This document shows positions 13,302 through 24,200 of a stretch of DNA of 64,000 bases, in pieces; position 1 is the stretch's first letter; the number at the start of each line of letters is the position of its first letter. The notes below the pieces were generated by a model that saw only the letters and a list, made by a program, of their open reading frames with translations, was not told the DNA's origin and searched no databases. This DNA comes from Triplophysa rosa. Lineage: Eukaryota > Chordata > Actinopteri > Cypriniformes > Nemacheilidae. The stretch covers positions 63,162-127,161 of the forward strand of contig NW_026634123.1 of NCBI RefSeq assembly GCF_024868665.1. The letters run 5' to 3'. The translations under genes and the position numbers were made by a program.

Positions 13302-14048
13302 TCACTCATACAGTTTGTTTTTAAGCATCTGTACCTTGGTTGAGAGTCTCGTAGCATCCAGCTGGAGGAAGATTTTCTGAAGCACCTCAAAGAATATTTT
13401 CAGTTCTTGAGGATAACTGAGGTTCATTGCATATATGACACCCATTAAGAGTGCACATGCAGAAGCGATGTCTCCCAAGTCGTGAAGCACTTCAACACCC
13501 TCAACCACTATTCCAACATCAACTGGAATGGTGGTGGCATCACCTTCCTCAGCATTAATGCTGTAGATGCCAAAGACAACTTGTTCAAGGTCCCTATGGG
13601 CAGCACAGCCATCTGAATCCTTTCCACACACAAAAAAGGACAACAATGAAATCACCAGCCAATTACATAATTCCAAAGAGCTCATTTGCATTGCAGTTTT
13701 CTCCGTAAATTATTTAAAATAGTGCTTCATTACTAACTTTAGGTACAAACTGATTCCTCACAATTTGTACAATCACTGGCCACTTTATTAGTACACCTGT
13801 ATGATCTGATGCCATAAATTCGACTTTTATAAGTTTATAATTTTCAATTTTTAAGATTAAATGATCAGAAATGTGATTTTGGTCGAGACCAAAATTGCCA
13901 TTCCTAAAAGCCCTAGGATACCATTATTGCTGCAGTGATTGTTATTAAAACCTACCAGATAGTCTTTGAAGAGACTGCTCGGATCTTCATTTAGATGGAT
14001 ACAAAGTGCCATGAGGAGGAACTCCCTCTTCTTTTCAACAGTTTCATT
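13302..14048 (-). pseudogene. SAMD3-like protein, C-terminal fragment (two exons)
   Basis: Two minus-strand exons join in phase 0: 14048-13956 (NETVEKKREFLLMALCIHL..., 31 residues) and 13619-13302 (starts DSDGCAAHRDLEQVVFGI, stop TGA at 13304-13302). The intron has GT-AG ends. The alternation REFLLMALCIHLNEDPSSLF then YPQELKIFFEVLQKIFLQL resembles the C-terminal half of the fish multicopy proteins called 'sterile alpha motif domain-containing protein 3-like'. The N-terminal SAM domain and the middle are not visible. A hAT insertion lies 0.5 kb upstream. The two exons are open and look recently coding. The location inside a TIR element suggests a transposon-borne gene. Its function is unknown. 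Confidence 0.5.
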
Positions 14049-14533
14049 CTAAATAGAAAAAAGCAGCATCAACATATATACTACAAACCTATTACACTTC
14101 TATAATTATGTGAAATGGAAATTATGGACTCTAAAGAGGTGTGATGTAAGTGCATTCCATGACTTGAATGTACATGGACAACTAGTATATGTGCAAGGAT
14201 ATGGGTGCCTACGCCCATATTGAGGATGTTTTAACCTATGTTTTAGTAACTGACATCTAGTAGAGGTCTTTGAACCTCAACCTTTACACTGCCACATTCA
14301 ATATCTGTAAAAAGCACACACATCACCAACCCCCCCCCAAACAGTGATTTCAGTTAAAAGAAACTTGACTTGCAAAAAAAATATTTATATAATTTTTAGA
14401 AGAGTTTTACAAAAAGCATATCATATGACTTTAAATATTTTAAAATACTAATAATTTTTAAAACATTTATATAATCTGTTAAAAACTGATGAACTGAAAT
14501 CAATTGCTACTGATAAATAAAAGTAAACGGGAT

Positions 14534-15291
14534 TAGGGCTGTGCAAAAATATCGATACATGTAACTATCGCAATATTTGTTTTTTTGATAGTGTATCGAT
14601 AGCGATACCTCTACTATCGATATATATTTTTAAATCATGTCATATACATACGGCCAAAAGTAAGTGGAAGTGAGCATGGCGAAAAATATAAGGCGGCTTG
14701 GAGCTCTCAGAGCTGATGTGTGGGTGTGCTTTGGTTTTCAAAATAAGTCATGGAGTAATGAGTTCTATAAAATAATGATGTTTGTAGGCTTCGCAAGTCA
14801 GGACACAAGTCACTTGGCAAAAAGTTTATTAAGAAAAGTAACAATGACATTTATTGTGCTTTCACGGATGTGACACCAGCACATTTACAGCACTGATGAA
14901 CCAGAGGTTTTATATTGCCCATATTCAGTATTTTAACTGTAATGCACCACAACAGCCAAGTGACTTGAGTGAGCCACTTTATTCCCCTGTGCTACCCACT
15001 TGAGGGGCGCAATCCACAGTTTGAGAACCCAAACCTCTGATCTAAAGGTCCATGCATCGCACATCATGGCCACTCTGCAGAGGTAAGGGATGTTTTTACA
15101 CTTATCCTTACAGAAAACCCCCGCTGGTGCACAGCATGTTGTATTTCTAGCTCTACTTTTTACATTTTCTATTTAAAGTATTGCAATATATCGCAAATGT
15201 GTATCGTATCGAAATACATATCATATCATATCAATACAATACTATCGTGATATGTATCGTATCGGGAGGCACTTGCCAATACACAGCCCTA
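14534..15291. mobile_element. hAT element, non-autonomous, with exact 8-bp TSD
   Basis: The ends are TAGGGCTGTGCAAAAATATCG and, inverted, TAGGGCTGTGTATTGGCAAG. The 8-bp AACGGGAT is present at 14526-14533 and again at 15292-15299, the target duplication expected for hAT. Sub-terminal (ATCGATAC)-type repeats occur at both ends. It is nested in the 12269-16912 element. Confidence 0.9.
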
Positions 15292-17054
15292 AACGGGATA
15301 CAAACAGAAACACTCGGAACAAAAAATAAATGAAATGGTCACGCAAGAAACAGTATTTACATTTGTAGATGTTGCAGATCTTACCTATTGTGAGTAAAGC
15401 ACCTTGGCAGGAACACAAAACACACCTTTCATTAAGGACCTGAAAAATTGCAAAGGACAAAAACAAATAAAACAATTTGATAAAGATTTTGTGAAATTGA
15501 ATTAATCTGAACTGAAAAACTACAAACCAATAAAATAACCAAACTTCATAATTTTTATTGAAAGTATCACAACAAATTGGGGGGAAAAAAGTTTCAAACA
15601 AAGTATTAACCAATTTTGACAGCAGATTTTAGTTTTGTTTTAGTCTAATGGACCTAACGTTAGTGGTTGAATTTAGTATTGCAGTTTCAACGGAGAATGA
15701 CTGTAGCATTGTTTTCAAATTAACAAGTATGTTATATTAGTACGTTTCTTAAATATATTTGCAAACATATTATTGTATTTTTAAGCTTTAGTAGAGTCAA
15801 AAATTTACAACATCTTAAACGCTACAGTCAGAAAAACGAAAGGGAAGTTACACGCTTCATGTAGACATTTGGACATTGTGTAAATCTATCTAGAAAAGAT
15901 AGATTAGACGTGTAGAATAATTTCAAAAACATTATAAATGTTGCGTCCAGGCGTTCATGATATAAAAAATAAACATACAAGTATAACTTTTAAAACGGAG
16001 TGAACACGGAGCAGTTTTTCCGTGAGCGGGAATAGAAAACCCAGAGTGGATTCGGAGCGGCGTGATTAACAGAACCCTTAGAGTAGAGAAGAACGTGCTT
16101 TTAAGTCCACTTCAGGCTTTGATCACAGCCCCCTTTAGCGGCTGAATACACCTCATCTTTTCAAATTCAAATTAAGAAATATATTACACTATTTGAGAAA
16201 TGTAATCCTATTTACAGCCTTAAAATTATGAAAAGTTAATATAAAACATTAAGGACAGACAGGAACCCTGCCATGGACGGAAAAAAATCCAACTCGCTCC
16301 AGTTAACGGAAATCCATCGTAGCGACGGATAACATTAATCCATTAACTATCTTTCTTTTCGCCCAAATAATGGATATATGCAGCGGACCAACCTGCGCCA
16401 CGTGTCTAAACTAGCATGCTTACTTCAGCATGTCTAAGACCCTAGAACTCTCTAAAACTCAAGCATCCAAAAATAAAGAACATATCTCTTATTACTTACT
16501 AATAAAAAAGATCGGTACTGGAGGAAAAACAAATATCCACCTACCTTTACCAGCTGTTAAAAATATAAGACGTCCTTCTGTCAAATCCAATCGAAAAAAA
16601 ACTTTGCAGGGGATCATGCAGGTGTGCAAAGCCAAATATCATTGCGCGTCTTGCTTTTCTTCTTCTTTGGGGTTTCGTGGCAGTTGGCGTCGCACTATAC
16701 TGCCACCCTCTGGATGTAAGATTTTTTTACTTAACATAAATGGTTTGTGTTTAGACAACGCGTTAGGATTTTGTAGAGTCAAGTTGAGACATAATTACAT
16801 GGACCTTAATAGAAAAAAACATTTCAAGTCAACAAACACAATTATTATAAGTAAACTGAATATAAACATTTTATGTAAAGTGCACAACAACTCTTGTTCA
16901 TTTTTTTGAGTGCAGGAAAAGCAAAAGCGAGCGCGATAAAACCATAATAATTCAAATTCTGTGTCCTCATAAACTACATTTACATAAACAAATATTGGAA
17001 TAGTTTCATGAGCTTAAATCTTCGGAAATAATATTAAAAAATCTGCCATTCCCT

Positions 17055-17275
17055 ATACAGAGTGGAAAGGCGAAGGTTTCATGGTGGGCGAGGTCACATG
17101 TTCACTGAAGAGCAAGAGACGGCTATCGTGAATTTGGTTTTGGCCAATAATACTATTAGAATTTGTGAAATATACACAACCATATCCTTAATGATGCCAC
17201 AATTTTTGCGAACATGAATGCTGTGAGTCCCTCAATACATCGTGTCTTCCAGAATTTTTTTCCCGTACTGTGTAC
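17055..17275 (+). pseudogene. Transposase HTH-domain relic
   Basis: The plus-strand frame reads RRRFHGGRGHMFTEEQETAIVNL-style sequence from about 17060. After a small disruption it continues as ILNDATIFANMNAVS near 17185-17230. This matches the N-terminal helix-turn-helix exon of a Tc1/IS630-like transposase family that is multicopy in fish. No catalytic DDE part follows. The AT-rich DNA to about 17700, with GAGGCATTTTGCATTTTG-like words, is probably the rest of the dead element. Confidence 0.5.
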
Positions 17276-17699
17276 AGTGATACTGTATTCACAACCAGCA
17301 AAAAAACAAATAAACACAGGAAAAAAAGTTTGGTTTCAATCTTGCTTTTGTTTTTACAGTGAATTTTAAACATCTCTCTGCCAATTTCTTTCAATCTTGT
17401 ACAGAAATGTACAGAGGAGCTCATGAAAGAAGAGCTTTAGGTTTTGAATAACTGTGTGTATATGATATATCCCAAAATATAACATTATGGTAAAGGTATT
17501 TGCAACAGAAGACAAATGTTTGCTTTGAAATGTGTTTGTGATATTTTGAATGTAGTGCTTCGTTTTGCAAGAGATGTGAGGCATTTTGCATTTTGTGTGT
17601 GCAATTCTTGGATTTATGTGTAAAGTTTCGAAAAAAAGAGGCAACTTTTTTGAAAATGTAAGCAATTGAAAAAAACTGTAATAAACCACATGGGAGAAC

Positions 17700-18890
17700 C
17701 ATAAGCAAAGTTCTAATGTTGCTTTAACTACAGTAATGTTAACAGTACTATTAACTTTTAACATTTACTAATACACTTTTAAAATCAAAATTACCATGAT
17801 AAATAAATGCTCAATTAATGCAGTTGTTAATTATTAGTGCATTACATAATGCATTAACTAATTGTTAACAAATACAACCTTATTGTAAAGTGTTGCAGGG
17901 GTAGTTCACCCAAAAATGTAAATTTTCTCATAATTTACTCACCTTCATGCCATCCTAGAAGCATTTGACTTTATATAGATAAACACAAGGTTTTGCTAAC
18001 AATAATAATTAATTGATGTTTTATTAGTATTATGTTTTTTTGTTCCAAGTTTCCCAAAAATAGCCTTTGCCCTATTTACTTGATTACAGTACATAATGCA
18101 ATTTCAGCGGCAGTGTATTAACTGAGTTATTCATTCATTGCTAGATACTGTAAAACGTAAGGACACAATAAAATGGTTTGAGTGTTGACATCATTCCTAT
18201 TGAAACAGGACAAGTGTCAAACCAAGAGCATAATGGTCTTAAAGTTTGTAGAGACATATTTTGCATATCTACATCTAACATTGTTTTTTTTAGCCGTATC
18301 CACTGTTATATTTTATTCCGAATTTGAAGTTTGATTAGAATTAGTGTTACCTACATTTACACTTATCAAAGGTGCATTGAGTAGCATTTGCCACTAGAGG
18401 TCACGATTTTAAAAGCAGTAGCTTGATGGTGCTGTGAAGGAGCATAGAATGATAGGAGTGTGTTTTTACCTTCACTGTCCGCCAGCTTGATAGGACTCAC
18501 AAGTCATGTTCATGGAGGACTTTAAGATTTTTTTGTAAAAGCCAACAGAGTGACTTAAAAAGCTACCACTACAAAATATGTTTTCCTTAACTGAACACAT
18601 CTCTGTGTCGTATGTATCGCATGACGTTATTTCATGATAAAATATACTTTTACAGTAGTTCAAACAAAATTGCCTTTTTATTCACAAACATTTTTATGTC
18701 CTATAGGTAACTGAAACTTCAAAAGCATCAATAAAGTCATTGACATCCACAAAATGTGTTTTTCAGTATGGAGTCAATGTATTTACACACACTTTTTTTA
18801 TGCTGTTAACTTTATATTGAACAAATCACTTTCATTTAACATAATTGTATAGGTTTCTAGCTCAAACTTGCACAAAAGAAGAAGCTCTTT
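17700..18890. other. Non-coding interval with repeat tails
   Basis: Contains AACAAATACAACCTTATTGTAAAGTG (17866-17894), a common fish DNA-element terminus, followed by a half copy of the AGTTCACCC MITE (17897-17960). No gene is seen. Confidence 0.4.
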
Positions 18891-19499
18891 GGTTTGACAT
18901 AATTCAATCATGGACAGTGGTTCCACATGTTTGACTAATGTTTTCTTAACATGAAATTAACATGTTGCAAGAACATGAGTGAAACATGTAAACTCAACAA
19001 GATACTCTTCTGCACAACTCCTAATACAGACGTCACAAAAACTCTCTAAAATGCCAACACAACAGAATACTAAACTGTAATACCCTGATAGCAAGCAACC
19101 ATTAAATCAATGTTAAAATTATTGATTTGTCAATGTTAATGGAATTGAAACAAAATAACTTTTTCACCCGCAATTCATGTTGAAAACATGAAATTTCATT
19201 AAACCATGATTGTGATCAGTGTTTGCTTTAGTTGGGATTCTTGATTCTTGACATTGTTAAATTAGCTCCTCCACTTTTCCTGTTCTCTTTCAATGCTTGT
19301 GAATGTGTTTACTGAAAGCACATGTAAAGCATAAAGAAAATGATGGGTCACAAGAGGACAGTTATAGTTGTTTGCATTTTTGGTGTGCTTTAAAATAAAG
19401 AAGATGCTTTAAATTTATACTGCCCTACAAAGGCAAAGTGCAGTAACAACACATTTGGTCAAAATTAAGATAAGGTTTGAAATGGGCTTTGTAACATCT

Positions 19500-19765
19500 G
19501 TTCTGTCTTTTGACCAGTCTCTGGGTTCAGTGTCAAAATTGCAGTTCCCTTTCTGTCGGTCTCTCGACGTTGTGTCGAACCGACAGAATGGGGTTTGTCT
19601 TGAGAACCTATCATCTTCTGAGTATTTAGAAAAGGCCAATGAAAATTGGCGAATGAAATTTGCATGCCGGGCTCCTCCCCGGATGTCCGGGTATAAGAGG
19701 GAAGCCGGCGTGCTCATTCATTCACCTTTGGTTCTTCAGAGCCTACGCATCTGATGAGCTTCTCT
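19500..19765. repeat. Unclassified repeat with TATAAGAGGGAAGC and GTCGGTTCGACA palindrome
   Basis: TTCTGTCGGTCTCTCGACGTTGTGTCGAACCGACAGAATGG forms an inverted repeat. It is followed by CATGCCGGGCTCCTCCCCGG and a TATA-like GTATAAGAGGGAAGC. The layout resembles a promoter or LTR of a retroelement, but no coding part is next to it. An N occurs at 19784. Confidence 0.35.
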
Positions 19766-19944
19766 ACGATCTGGTGATCATTCNTGTGGAGAAATGTAGA
19801 GAATAGGTGTTAATCTGTTTAAATGCGCACAAAGAGTTAACCCCCCCAAATATTTATTTTGGCAATGTTTGTTTAACTTGTAGTTTGATTGTTGATGTTT
19901 GATAATTCGGGACAAGCACACATTCATAATGGGGCCTACAAAGA

Positions 19945-20165
19945 TGTAATGAATGTCCACTAGGTGGCAACAGCAAGACAGAGACTCCTGGAGTAGACAA
20001 GAGGAGAAGAAGAGTTAGCTGACGAGTGTATAGAGAGAGGCACGAGTCGGTTGTTGTGAGAGATAACGCTGTAACGAGATCTCTAGAATGCTCGTGAATG
20101 TGCTGGCGAAATAAAGAACCCACCTGAATCACACGCTTGTGGTAATCTTTTTCAAGTGTGTTACA
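19945..20165 (+). mobile_element. Possible small solo LTR
   Basis: Begins TGTAATGAATGTCCACTAGG and ends AAGTGTGTTACA, with TGTAA...TTACA at the extremities and AATAAAG at about 20110. There is no internal retroelement region and no clear target duplication, so the assignment is tentative. Confidence 0.35.
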
Positions 20166-20267
20166 GTAATATTGATCATTGATTGATATGTTCTGCACAA
20201 ATGCAACATTTCTGGGGCAAAATAAACGAAGTTTCATCAACACGTTTAAACATCAACAAACCTCAAC

Positions 20268-20440
20268 AATGGTGACAATCAAAGTAATTCAGATAAACAG
20301 ATCAACTGCAATGCATGCTGGGAGTCATGAATGAGTTTGTACTATGACGTTACCCAGAATGCATTGCAGCATGAAGCTTTCTTTTGTTGATTGTCACAAT
20401 TGTTGAGTTTCATACACAGATTCTTCATGTCTAATTGATT
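20268..20440. mobile_element. Palindromic MITE, CAACAATGGTGACAATCA ends
   Basis: Arms CAACAATGGTGACAATCA and TGATTGTCACAATTGTTG flank GATCAACTGCAATGCATGCTGG...ATGCATTGCAGCATGAAG, itself an inverted pair. A second copy is at 45615-45785. Confidence 0.65.
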
Positions 20441-21250
20441 CAGCTATATATTTCTCCTCTGGAACATCACATAATGTTAACAATAACACAACAACCTCAT
20501 GAACAGCATATCAACCCCAGTAACTTCACAATGACTACACTGGATCTTGCTGGACCCTCGTTGTCTTTGCCGCAACAAATATATAACAAGACGATTTCAA
20601 TAGGCACAGAACATCAGACATTAAAAGAGGAATCAAGAGCCCAACTAAAGCAAACACTGATCACAATAATGGTGATTTGTTCTTCTACATGTTAATTTCA
20701 TGTTGAGGTTACTTGATTCATTTATGTTCTTGCTACATGTTCATTTCATGTTGAGAAAACACGACTCAAACAAGTGGAACCACTGTCCATGATTGAATCA
20801 TGTTCAACCAAAGAATCATTTTTTGAGTGCATCTGAAAGACTGTATTATTTTGTTTTATTGTTTTATTTGATATTTTATTATTTAATTTGATGTTTTATT
20901 TGATTTTGGTGTTCAGTTCCATTTTAGCACCTCAGAACAAACATCTAGATGTATAAATATAGACACTGATCATGGAATGCACATTGTTGCCTAAGAATTA
21001 TAAGGTTCTATCCTCATTCTGAGAGGTTTTGCGATAAAGAGCTTCAAAGTTTTTTTGCATTCCATTTGACTTTGTAGATAAAACCTTTTTGTTTTCTTAA
21101 TTAAGTCTCAATGTACAATGTAAGAAACAATATTACATGATGAAAATAAGTCACGTGAATATCTCAATTTTGACAATGTCAGATACAACCTTATAATTCC
21201 AAGGAGACAAAATGTAGATTGTATCTATGACACGTAGATATGTTAAATAC

Positions 21251-24200
21251 CTCAGTGTCTCCAGTTTACAGTTTGGGCTCTTCAGTCCATCAGAGATCAG
21301 CTTCACTCCTGAATCCTGTAGGTTATTGTGACTCATGTCCAGTTCTGTCAGAGAGTTTGATGACTGTAGAGCTGATGATACACTTCCACAGCACTCAGCA
21401 GTGAGTTTACATTCTCTCAATCTAAACCGAGAACAGAAACAAAGTGTGTGTCAGATGGTCAGCAGCACAGAGTATGTAGGATTTCCTTTTTATGTGTGGG
21501 AATATTGTCCAGTTGTGGCCAAGAACCAAAAAGCGTAAATGAAAATCCCTGATGATCGACTTCCTCTCTTCAGCTGAAGTCATTTCAGCCATGACAGTCA
21601 AGGTACATTTTAGCAAGGTGGAAACAGACCTGATGCTGCTTCAGAGCAAGTATGACGCTTTGCTACTGCTAATACACATGTGAGTTACAAAGTCATAATC
21701 TGTCACAAAAGCCATTTTGTCATCATTTGCTCACCCTCCAGTTGTTACAAACCTGTATACATTTCTTTGTTGTGCTGAATGCAGATGAAGATATTTTCAT
21801 GAAAGTTTGGAACTAAGCTGTTTTGTGTCACCATTGCCTCCCATTGGACATTGGCAAATGATGACAACATTTTAATTTTGGGGTGAACTATTCCTTTAAA
21901 GCCTAAAGCCACAGACCGGATTTAATCAAATGACCGCCCTAAACAGTCAGTAGGTAAATTCTGTCGTGATCTCTGCACATAGATGTGCTGAACACTGTTA
22001 TCAGAAATGAATGAGCCGTATTGAGTAAAACATGGAACTACCCGAGCAAGTAGTTCATGAGATGCAGGTGTGCAGACACCCACAAGTCAGAATTCTGATG
22101 ACAACGCCCTCGTGTTGAGAGGTGTGGGCAGATATATAACACATGTTTGCTACTGGTTGGTATGAATTAAACATCTCAATTATTAAAAATCCATTATATG
22201 GTTAATTAAAAAATACTCACATGGCTTTTCTGCAGCATCTCACAGCTGGGATTAGTCTCGTGTAGTTTGCAGGTGATGTTTTGTACATATTCAGGTTTAA
22301 CTCATCCATCACCTCCTCTGACATCAGCAGTATGTAAGTCAACACTGAACACATTGAAGCTGAGAGTTCTCTTCCTGAATCTCTGCCTGAACTCCGGTAC
22401 CGCTGGATTTCCTCGTGTAATGATTTATCTTTTAGCTCAAGTAGGCAGTAGTACAGGTTGACTGAAGCTTCAGCTGTGATGTTGTGGTTTTGTAATTGTT
22501 TAATGTGTTTTTTAACTTTTCTGATGCTCTCTGCGCTGTTCTCAGGCCTAAACAAGCCATTCAACAGTTTCTGATTGGATTCCAGTGAAATGCCCAGAAG
22601 AAACCTCAAAAAAAGGTCTAAATGTCCTCTCTCACTCTGCATTGCTTTAGCAACAGCATTGTTTAGTAGCTCATGCAAAGTAACGTTTCGCAGGATTTTT
22701 TTTAAGCAGATCCTAAATTTGTGGTTAAAGAAAAATTTAAGCTCCTCCAGGTTCTTGTTCAGGTAATTGAAGAACACATGTAGCGCAGCGAGGAACTCTT
22801 GAATGCTCAGATGCACAAAGCAGAAAGTCTTCACCTCATGAAGTCCAGCTTCTTTCTTAAAGATCTCGGTGAGCATTCCTGTGGACTCAGTCAAGTCTTC
22901 ACTCACATCAATACCGCACTTCTTCAGCTCTTCCTCATAGAACATTGTGTTTTCTTCCTTTAGTTGTTCAAAAGCTAGCTTGGCCAATTTTAAAACCATT
23001 GATTTATTTGAACCCAACAGCTTAGTATGGTTTCTTTCGACTTTTGTATCATGTTTCCTGTTCTTCATGTTCATCTGTATTAGTATGAAGTGGATGTACA
23101 TTTCAGTGAGTGTTGTGGGAATGTCCTCTGTGTTGTTCTCAATGAGAGTTTCCAGAAGAACAATAGCCGTGATCCAACAGAACACAGGAATGTGGCACAT
23201 GATGTAGAGACTACGAGATGTCTTGATGTGTGAGATTATTCTTGAGGCCTGAGACTCATCTTTGATTCTCTTTCTGAAGTACTCTTCCTTCTGTTGGTCA
23301 GTGAATCCTCGCACCTCTGTGAACAAACCTACATACTCTGAAGGGATTTGATTGGCTGCTGCTGGTCGTGAGGTCACCCAGACAAGAGCTGATGGAAGCA
23401 GATGACCTTTGATGAGACTTGTGAACAATTCATCCACAGTTGATTTTTCATCAACATCAGTCACCATTTCACTTTCAAAATCTAAAGGCAGTCGACTCTC
23501 ATCAAGTCCATCAAAGATAAATGCAAGATTACACTTCTTATATACATTTGTTTTTTCAATTTCTTTCAACTCCGGATAAAATTTACTCAGAAACTGATGT
23601 AGACTGATCTTTTCTTCTTTAATCAAATTGATCGCCCGGAATGGAAGCAGGAACATGGCGTCTATATCCTGATTCTCTTTTCCTTCAGCCCAGTCCAGAA
23701 TGAACTTGTGCACAGAGACCGTTTTTCCGATGCCAGCGATGCCTTTGGTCAGAACAATCTTTCTCTTTGTCGTATTTTTTCTCAATGAACTGAAGATATC
23801 ATTGCAGTGGATTGGTCTGTCCTGTTGCTTTTTGCTCTTGAAAGCTTCATCCATCTGTATAATCTCATGTTCTTCATTCACTCCTTTAATATCACCCTCT
23901 GTGATAAAGAGCTCCGTGAAAACATCCTTGAGATAAGTTTCTTCTTCCTTTTTGACATCAAAAATATGCTCTGCCTTTTCCTTCATGTTGGATTTGTGAC
24001 TTTTCAAAAATGTTTGCAGCAATAAATCATCTGTTTAAGGAACAGAGAAAAGATGAGGGAGCACAAACATTTTTAAAATCCGTCCTGGTTCGGGTATTTC
24101 ACTGTATGATCTTTTTATTTAGTTTAATTATACCCAGTGCCAAAATGATTTGTGAAATAGCTGTAAAGATGGCTGCTGCACCTTGTTTTTCTGTGTGTTT

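Larger units (their letters stand above)
12269..16912. mobile_element. 4.6-kb TIR element carrying a SAMD3-like gene fragment
   Basis: The first 16 bases, CACTCAAAAAAATGAA (12269-12284), are the exact complement of the last 16, TTCATTTTTTTGAGTG (16897-16912). The ends are AT-rich, and the left interior has TTGTCAACAGGTTCCACA twice (12309 and 12651). No clear target-site duplication is visible. The inside holds a minus-strand spliced reading frame (13302-14048) and a nested hAT copy (14534-15291). Short direct repeats around the gene's 3' flank (12837-13100 and 13141-13310, sharing CTGGACACRCTTTACA and CAGAACASTGGTGC) show local duplication. I see no transposase. That this is one transposable unit is an inference from the TIRs. 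Confidence 0.55.
18893..20815. mobile_element. Foldback-like region with long inverted arms
   Basis: The left arm, about 18893-18990 (ATTCAATCATGGACAGTGGT and CTTAACATGAAATTAACATG), recurs inverted at about 20715-20810. A second inner pair (TGTGATCAGTGTTTGCTTTA at 19209-19250) recurs inverted at about 20640-20680. Inside are a palindromic MITE (20268-20440), a possible LTR (19945-20165) and a G+C-rich repeat (about 19500-19760). Related pieces occur at 45290-45810 and 52985-53180, so the arms are dispersed repeats. Confidence 0.5.

Noticed and set aside
15242..15613. A 123-residue minus-strand frame
   Set aside because: It spans the end of the hAT element and AT-rich DNA. The only splice-like piece (VLNERCVLCSCQGALL) matches no part of the SAMD3-like family that I recognise.
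19415..19754. Overlapping ~100-residue frames on both strands
   Set aside because: They lie on a G+C-rich palindromic repeat. Both strands are open because of base composition, and no family is recognised.
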